Source of the DNA: Corynebacterium oculi | GTDB lineage: Bacteria; Actinomycetota; Actinomycetes; Mycobacteriales; Mycobacteriaceae | Length of the DNA stretch: 64,000 nucleotides | Reading direction: 5' to 3' | Assembly (NCBI RefSeq): GCF_001412105.1 | Contig: NZ_LKST01000003.1 | Coordinates: 410,107-474,106 of the forward strand | Part shown: in pieces, positions 24,047 to 34,101 of the stretch | Layout of the letters: each line of letters begins with the position of its first letter | Numbering within the stretch: position 1 is the stretch's first letter | Position numbers and translations under genes: made by a program | Notes under the pieces: model-generated | Seen by the model: only the letters and a program-made list of their open reading frames with translations | The model's database searches: none | Told to the model about the DNA's origin: nothing

Positions 24047-26617
24047 ATGTCCTCACGCCTGTTGCTTATCGACGGCCATTCGATGGCCTTCCGCGCCTTT
24101 TATGCTCTCCCGGTGGAGAAGTTCTCCACGGCGGGCGGCCAGCACACCAACGCCGTGTACGGCTTTTTGTCCATGCTGGCCAACCTGGTCAAGGAGGAGC
24201 AGCCCACGCACCTGGGCGTGGCCTTTGATGTGGGCCGTTCCACCTTCCGCACGGAGATGTTCCCGGAGTACAAGGCGCAGCGTGAGTCCGCCCCGGAGGC
24301 GTTTAGGGGTCAGGTGGCCTTGATTCAAAAGGTGCTCGATACCCTGGGGATTGTCACCATGACCCAGGAGAATTACGAGGCCGATGACATCATCGCCACT
24401 CTGGTCACCTCGGCCCCGGAGGACTTTGATACCCGCGTTGTTACGGGAGATCGGGATTATTATCAGCTGGTCACGGAATCCGTGACGGTGCTGTATCCGC
24501 GCAAGGGCGTTTCCGAGTTGGATCGTTTTACGCCTCGGGCCATTGAGGAGAAATACGGCCTTACCCCGGAGCAGTACCCCGATTTTGCGGCCTTGCGCGG
24601 TGACCCTTCCGATAATCTTCCCAATATCCCAGGGGTGGGGGAGAAGACGGCGCAGAAGTGGATACGTGAGTACGGCACCCTGGCTAATCTGCTGGAACAC
24701 GCGGAGGAGATCAAGGGCAAGGCCGGTAATAATTTCCGGGAGCGCCTGGATCAGGTGCGCATGAACCGGGAATTAACGCAGATGGTGCGCGATGTTTCCC
24801 TGGACGTGACGGTGGAGCAGTTGGAACTGCGGCCGGTAGACGTGGCCAAGACTGCGGAGATCTTCGATGAGTTAGAGTTTGGTGCGCAGTTGCGCGGCCG
24901 GGTTTTAGGTGCCTTGCCCACGGTCGGTGGCGAGCCGGTGCCGCAGGACGATACCCCACAGGTCACCCTGGTGGCGTCGGGAGTGGAATGGCTGCGGGGG
25001 CGCTCCGGGGTGGCCCTGGCCTTTGACGGCGAGGAGAAACTGGCCTGCGTGAGCTCGGAGTACGAGGCGGTGGCTCTGGATCTTGCGGATTTATCCCCGG
25101 CGCAGGAGGGGGAATTGGCGGATTGGCTGGGTTCTGATGCGGCGAAGTATGTGCATGGGGCCAAGGAGATGGCGCGCCAGTTGCATGAGCGTGGTTTCCG
25201 GCTGCGCGGGGTAGCGCATGACACTCTGCTTGCGGCCTATCTGCTACGGCCCGGTCAGCGCACCTATGCCCTCGATGAGGTGTATCAGCGCCACGCCAAG
25301 CGCAGTTTAGAGGCGGGGCCGGTGAATGCCGCCCTGGCGGTGCTGGAATTATCGGCGCTGCTCGCGGAGGAATTGCAGGATATTCAGGCCTATGAGTTGT
25401 ATGAGGACTTAGAGATTCCGCTCACCGGCATTTTGGAGCGTATGGAACGCGCGGGCGTGGCGGTGGATACGTCCACGCTCAATGAGCAACTCGCGGACTT
25501 TGTGGAACAGGTCGATCAGGAGGTGGCCGCCGCGCGGGAATTGGCCGACGATCCCGAGCTAAATCTCTCCAGCCCCAAGCAGTTGCAGGTGGTGCTCTTT
25601 GATACTCTGAGCCTGCCTAAAACCAAGAAAACCAAGACGGGTTATTCCACCGCAGCCAAGGAGATCGAGCAACTCGCCGTTAATCACCCGCACCCCTTCC
25701 TGGATCACCTGCTGGCGCACCGCGAATATCAAAAGCTCAAGACCACCCTGGAGGGCCTGATTAAGGCGGTGGGGCCGGATGGGCGGATTCACACCACCTT
25801 TAATCAGACGGTGGCCTCTACCGGTAGGCTCAGTTCCACCGGTCCGAACCTGCAAAATATCCCGGTGCGCACGGACGCGGGGTGCAAGATCCGCTCCGCG
25901 TTCCGGGTGGGTGAGGGCTATGAAACGCTGCTTACGGCGGATTACTCCCAGATTGAAATGCGCGTGATGGCGCATCTGTCCCAGGACCCCGGCCTCATCG
26001 AGGCCTATAGCAAGGGGGAGGATCTGCACAATTACGTGGGTGCCAAGGTCTTTGATGTGCCTATCGACGGCGTGACGCCGGAACTGCGCCGCCGGGTCAA
26101 GGCGATGTCCTATGGCCTGGTCTACGGGCTCTCCGCTTATGGTCTCTCCCAGCAGTTGGGGATTCCGGCGGGGGAGGCCAAGCGAATCATGGAGGCGTAC
26201 TTCGAGCGCTTTGGCGGAGTGAAGCGCTACCTTGACGAGGTGGTAGAGCAGGCGCGTCGTGATGGTTATACCTCCACGCTGTTTGGGCGGCGTCGATACC
26301 TGCCGGAGTTGTCCTCCACCAACCGGGTGGCGCGGGAGAACGCCGAGCGCGCGGCGCTGAATGCGCCGATTCAGGGCACGGCTGCGGATATTATCAAGGT
26401 GGCCATGATTCGGGTGGATCGCGCTTTGATGCAGGCGGGGGTGGCCTCGCGGGTGCTGCTACAGGTGCATGATGAACTGGTGGTGGAGGTGGCTCCTGGG
26501 GAACTCGATCAGGTGCGCGAGATCGTGGAGCGAGAGATGGGTCAGGCCATCAACCTGCGGGTTCCGCTGGAGGTATCCGTGGGGGTGGGTCGGAACTGGG
26601 AGGAGGCGGCGCACTAG
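24047..26617 (+). CDS. polA: DNA polymerase I
   Basis: PolA fills gaps in repair and removes RNA primers. The 856 residues contain the N-terminal 5'-nuclease domain (about 1-290: LLLIDGHSMAFRAFYA, VVTGDRDYYQLV, GDPSDNLPNIPGVGEKTA). A middle 3'-5' exonuclease-like domain follows (FDGEEK, HDTLLAAYLL), whose activity cannot be judged. The polymerase domain has motif A (TADYSQIEMRV), motif B (RRRVKAMSYGLVYGLSAYG) and motif C (LQVHDELVVE). ATG 24047 is chosen because MSSRLLLIDGHSMAF is the usual N-terminus. TACACT 7 bases upstream may be the -10 of a leaderless transcript. It is intact and typical of core chromosome. Confidence 0.95.
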   Translation: MSSRLLLIDGHSMAFRAFYALPVEKFSTAGGQHTNAVYGFLSMLANLVKEEQPTHLGVAFDVGRSTFRTEMFPEYKAQRESAPEAFRGQVALIQKVLDTLGIVTMTQENYEADDIIATLVTSAPEDFDTRVVTGDRDYYQLVTESVTVLYPRKGVSELDRFTPRAIEEKYGLTPEQYPDFAALRGDPSDNLPNIPGVGEKTAQKWIREYGTLANLLEHAEEIKGKAGNNFRERLDQVRMNRELTQMVRDVSLDVTVEQLELRPVDVAKTAEIFDELEFGAQLRGRVLGALPTVGGEPVPQDDTPQVTLVASGVEWLRGRSGVALAFDGEEKLACVSSEYEAVALDLADLSPAQEGELADWLGSDAAKYVHGAKEMARQLHERGFRLRGVAHDTLLAAYLLRPGQRTYALDEVYQRHAKRSLEAGPVNAALAVLELSALLAEELQDIQAYELYEDLEIPLTGILERMERAGVAVDTSTLNEQLADFVEQVDQEVAAARELADDPELNLSSPKQLQVVLFDTLSLPKTKKTKTGYSTAAKEIEQLAVNHPHPFLDHLLAHREYQKLKTTLEGLIKAVGPDGRIHTTFNQTVASTGRLSSTGPNLQNIPVRTDAGCKIRSAFRVGEGYETLLTADYSQIEMRVMAHLSQDPGLIEAYSKGEDLHNYVGAKVFDVPIDGVTPELRRRVKAMSYGLVYGLSAYGLSQQLGIPAGEAKRIMEAYFERFGGVKRYLDEVVEQARRDGYTSTLFGRRRYLPELSSTNRVARENAERAALNAPIQGTAADIIKVAMIRVDRALMQAGVASRVLLQVHDELVVEVAPGELDQVREIVEREMGQAINLRVPLEVSVGVGRNWEEAAH

Positions 26618-26623
26618 CGGTAT

Positions 26624-26652
26624 TTGATTGTTCTGTGCTATGGCGGTATGCT
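26624..26652 (+). promoter_or_regulatory. Promoter upstream of rpsA
   Basis: TTGATT (26624-26629) and TATGCT (26647-26652) are separated by 17 bases, a good vegetative promoter. Transcription would begin near 26659, just before a small ORF at 26662, and leaves a leader of about 155 bases before rpsA. Confidence 0.65.
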
Positions 26653-26661
26653 GAGGAAAGC

Positions 26662-26754
26662 ATGTCTAAGTTCTGGTATATGTTCGCCGCGATAGGCGGG
26701 CGGGGCTATGCCGGATACGGGATTAAAAGACCAGGCTCGGCCTGCATCTTTTAA
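26662..26754 (+). CDS. Possible 30-codon leader ORF before rpsA
   Basis: ATG 26662 to TAA 26754 encodes MSKFWYMFAAIGG, then RGYAGYGIKRPGSACIF. It has a short aromatic, hydrophobic start and a Gly/Tyr-rich middle. Its ATG falls about 3 bases from the predicted transcription start, so it could be translated as a leaderless mRNA. GAGGA also precedes it. It lies wholly inside the rpsA leader. No function is known to me; it could be a true small protein or a regulatory leader peptide. Confidence 0.4.
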   Translation: MSKFWYMFAAIGGRGYAGYGIKRPGSACIF

Positions 26755-26813
26755 GAGACATGTGCACCTGTCCGCTTTCTAGTTCCTATCTTACCTTCGG
26801 AGCACAAGAACAT

Positions 26814-28265
26814 ATGCCCAACACCAACGTCCCTCAGGTAGCCATCAACGACATTGGCTCCGCTGAGGATTTCCTCGCTGCGGTTGATCAGACCATCAAG
26901 TACTTCAACGATGGTGACATCGTTGAGGGCACCGTGGTGAAGGTGGATCACGATGAGGTTCTGCTTGACATCGGATACAAGACCGAGGGCGTGATCCCCT
27001 CGCGCGAGCTGTCCATCAAGCACGATGTTGATCCCGATGAGGTCGTGCAGATCGGCGATGAGATCGACGCCCTGGTCCTCACCAAGGAGGACAAGGAAGG
27101 CCGCCTGATCCTGTCCAAGAAGCGCGCCCAGTACGAGCGTGCCTGGGGCACCATCGAGCAGCTCAAGGAGAATGACGAGCCGGTTACCGGTACCGTCATC
27201 GAGGTCGTCAAGGGCGGCCTTATCCTGGACATCGGGCTGCGCGGCTTCCTCCCGGCCTCCCTGGTGGAGATGCGTCGCGTGCGCGACCTGGAGCCCTACA
27301 TCGGCAGCGAGATCGAGGCCAAGATCATCGAGCTGGACAAGCACCGCAACAACGTGGTGCTGTCCCGCCGCGCTTGGTTGGAGCAGACCCAGTCCGAGGT
27401 GCGCTCCGAGTTCCTGCACCAGCTCCAGAAGGGGCAGGTGCGCAAGGGCGTGGTGTCCTCCATCGTCAACTTCGGTGCCTTCGTGGATCTTGGTGGCGTA
27501 GACGGCCTGGTGCACGTGTCCGAGCTGTCCTGGAAGCACATCGATCACCCCTCCGAGGTGGTCACGGTGGGCGACGAGGTCACCGTCGAGGTTCTGGACG
27601 TGGATCTGGATCGCGAGCGCGTGTCCCTCTCCCTCAAGGCCACCCAGGAAGATCCGTGGCGCGTGTTCGCCCGCACCCACGCCGTGGGCCAGATCGTCCC
27701 CGGCAAGGTCACCAAGCTGGTGCCCTTCGGTGCGTTCGTCCGCGTGGACGAGGGGATCGAGGGTCTGGTGCACATCTCCGAGCTGGCCCAGCGCCACGTG
27801 GATGTGCCCGATCAGGTGGTCAACGTGGGCGAGGAGGCGATGGTCAAGGTCATCGACATCGACCTGGAGCGTCGTCGCATCTCCCTCTCGCTCAAGCAGG
27901 CAGACGAGGACTTCACCGAGGACTTCGATCCCTCCAAGTACGGCATGGCCGACTCCTACGACGAGCAGGGTAACTACATCTTCCCCGAGGGCTTCGATCC
28001 GGAGACCAACGAGTGGCTTGAGGGTTACGACGAGCAACGTCAGGCCTGGGAGGCTCGTTACGCCGAGTCCGAGCGCCGCTTCCAGCTGCACTCCGCGCAG
28101 ATCGAGCGTCACCGTGCCGCCGCCGCTGAGGCCGCCGAGAAGGATGCCACCAACTACTCCTCCGAGTCCCAGGATGCGGCTCCGGCATCTCAGGACACCG
28201 AGGCCGGTTCCCTGGCTTCCGATGAGCAGCTCGCCGCCCTGCGCGAGAAGCTCGCTGGTAACTAA
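26814..28265 (+). CDS. rpsA: 30S ribosomal protein S1
   Basis: S1 binds mRNA on the 30S subunit and aids initiation. The 483 residues hold four S1 domains in a row, beginning near residues 37 (GDIVEGTVVKVDHDEVLLDIG), 123 (VTGTVIEVVKGGLILDIG), 207 (RKGVVSSIVNFGAFVDLGG) and 294 (GKVTKLVPFGAFVRVDEG). An acidic, Gln/Ala-rich C-terminal tail follows. ATG 26814 is the first start after the leader. The length suits the four-domain actinobacterial form. It is followed by a strong terminator. Confidence 0.95.
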   Translation: MPNTNVPQVAINDIGSAEDFLAAVDQTIKYFNDGDIVEGTVVKVDHDEVLLDIGYKTEGVIPSRELSIKHDVDPDEVVQIGDEIDALVLTKEDKEGRLILSKKRAQYERAWGTIEQLKENDEPVTGTVIEVVKGGLILDIGLRGFLPASLVEMRRVRDLEPYIGSEIEAKIIELDKHRNNVVLSRRAWLEQTQSEVRSEFLHQLQKGQVRKGVVSSIVNFGAFVDLGGVDGLVHVSELSWKHIDHPSEVVTVGDEVTVEVLDVDLDRERVSLSLKATQEDPWRVFARTHAVGQIVPGKVTKLVPFGAFVRVDEGIEGLVHISELAQRHVDVPDQVVNVGEEAMVKVIDIDLERRRISLSLKQADEDFTEDFDPSKYGMADSYDEQGNYIFPEGFDPETNEWLEGYDEQRQAWEARYAESERRFQLHSAQIERHRAAAAEAAEKDATNYSSESQDAAPASQDTEAGSLASDEQLAALREKLAGN

Positions 28266-28282
28266 CGCATAGTTAGCCCGTT

Positions 28283-28330
28283 ACCGCCCGACCCCGCGAA
28301 TGACCGCCGGGGCGGGCGGTTTTCGGTTCT
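28283..28330 (+). terminator. Intrinsic terminator after rpsA
   Basis: A long GC-rich stem (ACCGCCCG-CCCCG with CGGGG-CGGGCGGT) is followed by TTTTCGGTTCTTTT, 18 bases after the rpsA stop. Confidence 0.85.
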
Positions 28331-28400
28331 TTTCACGGGATCATCGGAAGTTCTATGATGTGGTCATACTTGTGTCGTTTTGTGGAAAGGTGACCACCTT

Positions 28401-30434
28401 ATGTCCTCCAACACGGCGACGACGTCCCAGCACATCATCACGGAAATCGGTGGTGCCGCTAACGTCTCGTCTCTCACGCATTGCGCCACGCGCCTGCGCT
28501 TTCAGCTACACGATCAAAGCCAGGTGAACGTGGCCGCCCTGGAAAAGGACCCCGCCGTGTTGGGCGTGGTCAAACAGGGGAACACCGGCCTTCAGGTCAT
28601 CATGGGCGGTGGCGTGGCGGATTATTACGCGGAGATCATGCGCGATCCCGCGATGGCTGCCGGGGGAGGCAGCGAGGGAAAGGCATCCACCGCCAAGAAC
28701 GCCAAGGAATACGGGGGCGTTCGGGGGAAGTACTCCTGGATTGATTATTCCTTCGAGTTCCTCTCGGACACCTTCCGGCCCGTCCTGTGGGCGCTGCTGG
28801 GCGCCTCGCTGATTATCACCATGCTGGTGCTCGCGGATAATGCCCTGGGTTGGCAGGACTTCCGCGCTCCCATGAGCGAGCAGCCTCCCACCTACCAGTT
28901 CTTGCACGCCATGTGGCGCTCGGTGTTCTACTTCCTGCCGATCATGGTGGGGGCCACCGCGGCGCGGAAGCTGGGCGCTAACGAGTGGGTGGGAGCGGCG
29001 ATTCCCGCGGCCCTGCTCACCCCGGAGTTCATCGGACTAAAAGACGTGGCCAGGGAGATCCCCACCTCCGTGGAGGGGGCGATGCAGTACCAGGTGGATG
29101 TGTTTGGCCTGCCCATGACCATCCAGGATTATGGTGGACAGGTGTTCCCGCCTCTGCTGGCGGCCATCGCGCTGTTCTTCGTGGAAAAGGGGCTCAAAAA
29201 GATCATTCCGACGGCCGTGCACATGGTGTTTGTGCCCTTCCTTTCCCTGCTGATTCTCATTCCCGCCACGGCTTTCATCATGGGGCCGGTGGGAATTGGT
29301 TTGGGCAACGCGATCGCCCAGGGGCTCTTCTGGCTTAATGATCTCTCGCCCTTCATCCTGGCGGTGGTCATTCCGCTCCTGTACCCCTTCCTGGTTCCAC
29401 TGGGCCTGCACTGGCCGCTCAACGCCATCATGATCGTCAATATCAATACCCTGGGCTATGACTTCATTCAGGGCCCGATGGGTGCCTGGAACTTTGCGTG
29501 CTTTGGCGTGATCACGGGCGTGCTGATTCTCTCGATCAAGGAGCGCAACAAGCCCATGCGGCAGGTTTCCGCCGGTGGCATGTTCGCCGGCCTGCTGGGA
29601 GGCATCTCGGAGCCGAGCCTGTACGGCGTGCTGCTGCGCTTCCGCAAGTCTTACTGGCGCCTGCTGCCGGGCTGCCTCGTGGGCGGCATCATCGTGGGCA
29701 TCTTCGACGTCAAGGCCTATGCCTTTGTGTTCACCTCCCTGCTCACCATCACCGCGATGGATCCCTGGCTGGGGTACACGCTGGGCATCGGCGCGGCCTT
29801 TATCACCTCTCTGCTGCTCACCCTGGCCCTGGATTATCGCACCAAGCAGGAGCGCGAGGACATGCGCGCCCAGATCGCCGCGGAACTCGACGCCGCCAAT
29901 GAGGCGGAGGAACAGCGCATCGCCGCAGCCAGCCCGCGGCCGCAGGGGGCGTCGATAAGCATCGCCGCTCCGCTGGCGGGGCGGGTGGTGCCGCTAAGCG
30001 ACGTCCCGGATGCCGCCTTTGCCGCCGGCGCGGTGGGGCAGGGCGTGGCGATCGACCCCACCGGGGACACGGTGGTGGCCCCGGCGGAGGCGAAGGTCAT
30101 GGCGGCCTTCCCCACGGGCCATGCCATTGGCCTGAAGCTCAGCGGCGGCGTGCAGGTGCTGATTCACATCGGCGTGGACACCGTGAACATGGAGGGCAAG
30201 GGCTTTGAGCTGCTGGTGGCCAAGGGGGATCAGGTGGCGGCGGGGCAGCCCCTGGTGCGCTTTGATCGCGCCGCCATCGAGGCCGCCGGGTACAGCCCTA
30301 TCACGCCCGTGTTGGTGACCAATCATAAGAAGTTCGGCGCGGTGGAGGCGGTGCGCGCCTCCGGGAACGTGGAGCCCGGCGCGGAGTTGATCGCGGTGGC
30401 GGTCAAGGAAGCAGAGACGACGGGGGCGGTCTAG
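28401..30434 (+). CDS. ptsG: PTS glucose-specific enzyme IIBCA
   Basis: This protein transports and phosphorylates glucose using phosphate from HPr. The 677 residues carry domains in the order B-C-A. IIB has the phospho-acceptor Cys in SLTHCATRLRF (about residue 28). IIC has about ten membrane segments, including KYSWIDYSFEFLSDTFRP and LGLHWPLNAIMI, and IIA near the C-terminus has the phospho-His in VLIHIGVDTVNMEGKGF. A flexible Ala-rich linker joins C and A. The sequence agrees closely with remembered corynebacterial PtsG. ATG 28401 has GGAAAGG upstream. coaE begins 3 bases after its stop, an unusual neighbour that may be co-transcribed. Confidence 0.92.
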   Translation: MSSNTATTSQHIITEIGGAANVSSLTHCATRLRFQLHDQSQVNVAALEKDPAVLGVVKQGNTGLQVIMGGGVADYYAEIMRDPAMAAGGGSEGKASTAKNAKEYGGVRGKYSWIDYSFEFLSDTFRPVLWALLGASLIITMLVLADNALGWQDFRAPMSEQPPTYQFLHAMWRSVFYFLPIMVGATAARKLGANEWVGAAIPAALLTPEFIGLKDVAREIPTSVEGAMQYQVDVFGLPMTIQDYGGQVFPPLLAAIALFFVEKGLKKIIPTAVHMVFVPFLSLLILIPATAFIMGPVGIGLGNAIAQGLFWLNDLSPFILAVVIPLLYPFLVPLGLHWPLNAIMIVNINTLGYDFIQGPMGAWNFACFGVITGVLILSIKERNKPMRQVSAGGMFAGLLGGISEPSLYGVLLRFRKSYWRLLPGCLVGGIIVGIFDVKAYAFVFTSLLTITAMDPWLGYTLGIGAAFITSLLLTLALDYRTKQEREDMRAQIAAELDAANEAEEQRIAAASPRPQGASISIAAPLAGRVVPLSDVPDAAFAAGAVGQGVAIDPTGDTVVAPAEAKVMAAFPTGHAIGLKLSGGVQVLIHIGVDTVNMEGKGFELLVAKGDQVAAGQPLVRFDRAAIEAAGYSPITPVLVTNHKKFGAVEAVRASGNVEPGAELIAVAVKEAETTGAV

Positions 30435-30437
30435 GCG

Positions 30438-31034
30438 ATGAAAAAGGTGGGACTCACCGGAGGCATAGGCAGCGGGAAATCCACGGTGGCGCAGGCGCTG
30501 GCCCGGGCGGGCTACCCCGTGGTGGACGCCGATCAGATCGCGCACGACATCGTAGAGCCCGGCCAGCCTGCCCTGGGGGCGCTGGCGGAGGCCTTCGGGC
30601 CGGAGATCATCAATCCTGATGGTTCCCTGCACCGCGCGGCCCTGGCGCAGCGGGCCTTTGCCGCTGCCGAGCAGACGGAATTGCTCAACGGCATCATGCA
30701 CCCGCGCATCGAGGCCGAGACCGCCCGGCGCTTTGCCGAGGCCGAGCGGGCCGGGGAGTCGGTGGTGATCTATGACATGCCGCTGCTGGTGGACAAGGGC
30801 CTGCACCGGGGCATGGATATGACCGTGGTGGTGGACGCGGAACCGGATATCCGGGTGGAGCGCCTGCGTGGGCGAGGCATCGAGGAGGCGGACGCGCGCC
30901 GCCGCATGGCCGCGCAGATCAATGACGCCGCGCGCCGCGAGGCCGCCGACGTGCTTCTGGATAATAACGGCACGCTGGAGGAATTAGAGGAGCAGGTGGC
31001 GGCCCTGGTGGAGAGGCTATCCGCCCTGAGTTAG
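30438..31034 (+). CDS. coaE: Dephospho-CoA kinase
   Basis: CoaE phosphorylates dephospho-CoA in the last step of coenzyme A synthesis. The 198 residues begin with the P-loop [18 protein letters not shown], followed by [15 protein letters not shown] and the lid region ([18 protein letters not shown]). The length is normal for single-domain CoaE. ATG 30438 is 3 bases after ptsG. uvrB follows within 20 bases, an order seen in corynebacteria. Confidence 0.93.
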   Translation: MKKVGLTGGIGSGKSTVAQALARAGYPVVDADQIAHDIVEPGQPALGALAEAFGPEIINPDGSLHRAALAQRAFAAAEQTELLNGIMHPRIEAETARRFAEAERAGESVVIYDMPLLVDKGLHRGMDMTVVVDAEPDIRVERLRGRGIEEADARRRMAAQINDAARREAADVLLDNNGTLEELEEQVAALVERLSALS

Positions 31035-31051
31035 CGGGTACCATTGCGGGC

Positions 31052-33136
31052 ATGGCTTTTGCTGCTGAACACCCCGTCTTGTCCCACACAGAGTTTCGCC
31101 CCGTGGGCGATATTGAGCGCTCGGATAAGCCCTTTGAGGTGGTTTCCGAGTACGAGCCCGCGGGCGATCAGCCCACCGCGATTAAGGAGCTTGACGAGCG
31201 CCTGCGCAAGGGCGAGCGCGATGTGGTGCTCATGGGCGCCACGGGCACGGGCAAGTCCGCCACGGCGGCCTGGCTCATAGAAAAACAGCAGCGCCCCACG
31301 CTGGTGATGGCGCCTAATAAGACGCTGGCCGCGCAGTTGGCCAATGAGCTGCGCCAGTTATTGCCCAATAACGCGGTGGAATACTTTGTGAGTTATTACG
31401 ATTATTACCAGCCGGAGGCGTATATCGCGCAGACGGATACCTATATTGAAAAGGATTCCTCCATTAATGAGGATGTGGAGCGGCTGCGCCACCGCGCCAC
31501 CTCCTCGCTGCTATCCCGCCGCGACGTGGTGGTGGTCTCCTCCGTGTCCTGCATCTATGGCCTGGGCACGCCGCAATCGTATCTGGATCGCTCCGCGGTG
31601 CTCCAGGTGGGGGAGGAGATTGAGCGGGATCGCTTTCTGCGCCTCCTGGTGGATATTCAGTATGACCGCAATGACGTGGCTCTGGCGCGGGGCTCCTTCC
31701 GGGTGAAGGGCGATACCGTGGACATCATTCCGGCCTACGAGGAGGTGGCGGTGCGGGTGGAGTTCTTCGGGGACGAGGTGGACTCCCTGTATTACATTCA
31801 CCCGGTGACGGGGGAGGAGATCCGCAAGGTGGACCAGGTGCGGATCTTCCCCGCCACGCACTACGTGGCGGGCCCGGAGCGCATGGAAAAGGCGGTCTCG
31901 GAGATCAAGATCGAGCTTTCCGAGCGCCTGGCGGATCTGGAAAATCGGGGCAAGCTCCTGGAGGCCCAGCGGCTGCGCATGCGCACGGAGTATGACCTGG
32001 AGATGATCGAGCAGGTGGGGTTCTGCTCCGGGATTGAGAACTACTCGCGCCACATCGACGGCCGGGAGGCCGGCTCCGCCCCGGCCACGCTCATCGACTA
32101 CTTCCCGGAGGACTTCCTCACCATCATCGACGAGTCCCACGTGACCGTGCCGCAGATCGGCGGCATGTACGAGGGCGATATGTCGCGCAAGCGCAACCTC
32201 GTGGAATTTGGTTTTCGCCTACCCTCGGCGGTGGATAATCGCCCCCTCACCTTCGATGAGTTCGAGGATCGGGTGGGGCAGACGGTCTACCTTTCCGCCA
32301 CCCCCGGCGACTATGAGATGGCGGCCTCCGGCGGGGAGTTCGTGGAGCAGGTGATTCGCCCCACGGGCCTGGTGGACCCCACCATCGACGTGCGCCCCAC
32401 CAGGGGGCAGATAGATGACCTCATGGAGGAGATTCGCACCCGCACCCGCAGGGAAGAGCGCGTGCTGGTGACCACCCTGACCAAGAAGATGGCCGAGGAT
32501 CTCACGGATTACTTCCTGGAAAATGGGATTAGGGTGCGGTATTTGCATTCCGATATTGATACCTTGCAGCGCGTGGAATTGCTGCGCCAATTGCGCCTGG
32601 GGGAGTATGACGTCCTGGTGGGCATCAACCTCCTGCGCGAGGGCCTGGATCTGCCGGAGGTCTCCCTGGTGGCGATCCTCGACGCGGATAAGGAGGGCTT
32701 CCTGCGTTCGGAGCGCTCGCTGATCCAGACCATCGGCCGCGCCGCCCGTAACGTCTCCGGCGCCGTGATTATGTACGCCGATTCCGTGACCGACTCCATG
32801 CAGTACGCCCTCGATGAGACGGAGCGGCGCCGCGCCAAGCAGATTGCGTACAACGAGGAACACGGCATTGACCCGCAGCCGCTGCGCAAGAAGATCGCGG
32901 ATATCCTGGACCAGGTTTACGAACGCGGGGAGGGCGATGGTGGCTCTGCGGCCACGGTGGAGCGCCCCCGAACCAAGGACATGCCGGCCGATGAGGTGCA
33001 AAAACTCATCGACGATCTCACCGCACAGATGGGGGCGGCGGCCCGGGAGCTAAAGTTTGAGTTGGCTGGGCGGCTGCGCGATGAGATCGCGGACCTGAAG
33101 AAGGAGCTGCGTGGTATCAAAGAGATGGGAATGTAA
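31052..33136 (+). CDS. uvrB: Excinuclease ABC subunit B
   Basis: UvrB is the DNA-loading helicase-like core of nucleotide excision repair, working with UvrA and UvrC. The 694 residues contain Walker A ([13 protein letters not shown]), the beta-hairpin ([11 protein letters not shown]), the DEAD-type box ([11 protein letters not shown]), helicase motifs V-VI ([22 protein letters not shown]) and a C-terminal UVR motif ([24 protein letters not shown] region). ATG 31052 may be leaderless (TACCAT -10 upstream). uvrA lies 4.6 kb further on the same strand. Confidence 0.96.
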   Translation: MAFAAEHPVLSHTEFRPVGDIERSDKPFEVVSEYEPAGDQPTAIKELDERLRKGERDVVLMGATGTGKSATAAWLIEKQQRPTLVMAPNKTLAAQLANELRQLLPNNAVEYFVSYYDYYQPEAYIAQTDTYIEKDSSINEDVERLRHRATSSLLSRRDVVVVSSVSCIYGLGTPQSYLDRSAVLQVGEEIERDRFLRLLVDIQYDRNDVALARGSFRVKGDTVDIIPAYEEVAVRVEFFGDEVDSLYYIHPVTGEEIRKVDQVRIFPATHYVAGPERMEKAVSEIKIELSERLADLENRGKLLEAQRLRMRTEYDLEMIEQVGFCSGIENYSRHIDGREAGSAPATLIDYFPEDFLTIIDESHVTVPQIGGMYEGDMSRKRNLVEFGFRLPSAVDNRPLTFDEFEDRVGQTVYLSATPGDYEMAASGGEFVEQVIRPTGLVDPTIDVRPTRGQIDDLMEEIRTRTRREERVLVTTLTKKMAEDLTDYFLENGIRVRYLHSDIDTLQRVELLRQLRLGEYDVLVGINLLREGLDLPEVSLVAILDADKEGFLRSERSLIQTIGRAARNVSGAVIMYADSVTDSMQYALDETERRRAKQIAYNEEHGIDPQPLRKKIADILDQVYERGEGDGGSAATVERPRTKDMPADEVQKLIDDLTAQMGAAARELKFELAGRLRDEIADLKKELRGIKEMGM

Positions 33137-33169
33137 CCCTCGGCAAAGCAAGGATGTGAGTGAAGCAGC

Positions 33170-33619
33170 ATGGTTAGTTACACCACCGTGGCGGCGGGCA
33201 CGGACGGCTCGGAAACCGCCCTCGTGGCCGTGCGCAAGGCGGCCAGCCTGGCTCGAGTGTACGAGGCAAAGCTCGTGCTCATCTGCGCGTACTACGAGGC
33301 CTCCGGCTCGGTGCTGAACTCGCCGGGCTCCGAGGCAACCTCGGTGCCCGTGGTCAGCGAGCAGCGCGCGGATGAGTATTTAGAGGAGGCGCGCGCCGTG
33401 GCCCAGGACGAGGGGGCGCGTGACATCGAGGTGTTCAAGACCTCCGGTGCGCCCATCGTGGCCCTCACGCAGGCCGCCAAGGAGAAGGAGGCGGATCTGT
33501 TGGTGCTGGGGAATAAGGGCATGCACAGCCTGTCCGGGAGGATCTTCGGCAATATCCCCACGGGCGTGGCGCGGAAGTCCCCGGTGGATGTGATGATCGT
33601 CAACACCGAGCAGGCGTAA
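33170..33619 (+). CDS. Universal stress protein (UspA family), first copy
   Basis: This 149-residue single Usp domain has an N-terminal TTVAAGTDGSETALVAV strand and helix, and the ATP-binding signature GNKGMHSLSGRIFGNIPTGV near the C-terminus (G-2x-G-9x-G(S/N) type). Such proteins bind ATP and accumulate in stress or stationary phase. A second, related gene follows after 38 bases in the same direction, so the pair is likely a duplicated operon. Confidence 0.9.
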   Translation: MVSYTTVAAGTDGSETALVAVRKAASLARVYEAKLVLICAYYEASGSVLNSPGSEATSVPVVSEQRADEYLEEARAVAQDEGARDIEVFKTSGAPIVALTQAAKEKEADLLVLGNKGMHSLSGRIFGNIPTGVARKSPVDVMIVNTEQA

Positions 33620-33657
33620 GCTAGACCCCGAGTGACATCGAACGTGAGGGAAGGTTC

Positions 33658-34101
33658 ATGAGCGAGAATTACCAGAAGATCGTGGTGGGTACGGATGGCT
33701 CCAAGTCCTCCATGCTGGCCGTGGAGCGCGCCGCCAAGATCGCGGCGGCCTTTGATGCCACGCTGATTATCGGCTGTGCCTATTACGAGAACAAGGAAGA
33801 GGCCTCGCAGACGCTGCGCCAGGATTCCGTGACCATTCTGGGCGATGACCCCGCGCAGAAGAACCTGGACGCCGCAGCCGCGTACGCCCGCGAGACCGGG
33901 GCGCAGAAGGTGGAGACGGCCATTCGCCGGGGCACCCCGGTGCAGGCGCTCATGGAGATCGTCAACGAGCACCGCGCGGATCTGCTCATCGTGGGCAACC
34001 GCGGGATCAATTCGCTGACCGGCCGTCTCCTGGGTTCCGTGCCGGCGGACGTGGCGCGGCAGTCGGACTGCGACGTGATGATCGTGCACACGGTGAACTA
34101 A
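33658..34101 (+). CDS. Universal stress protein (UspA family), second copy
   Basis: This 147-residue Usp domain begins YQKIVVGTDGSKSSMLAVERA and ends with the ATP-binding signature GNRGINSLTGRLLGSVPADV, then VMIVHT. It is a paralogue of the gene at 33170. ATG 33658 has GGGAAGG upstream. Its stop overlaps by 4 bases the stop of the convergent helicase gene. Confidence 0.9.
   Translation: MSENYQKIVVGTDGSKSSMLAVERAAKIAAAFDATLIIGCAYYENKEEASQTLRQDSVTILGDDPAQKNLDAAAAYARETGAQKVETAIRRGTPVQALMEIVNEHRADLLIVGNRGINSLTGRLLGSVPADVARQSDCDVMIVHTVN

Noticed and set aside
26751..28112. Long minus-strand frame opposite rpsA
   Set aside because: Its regular Leu/Val/His/Gly pattern mirrors the S1 repeats on the other strand, so it is not an independent gene.
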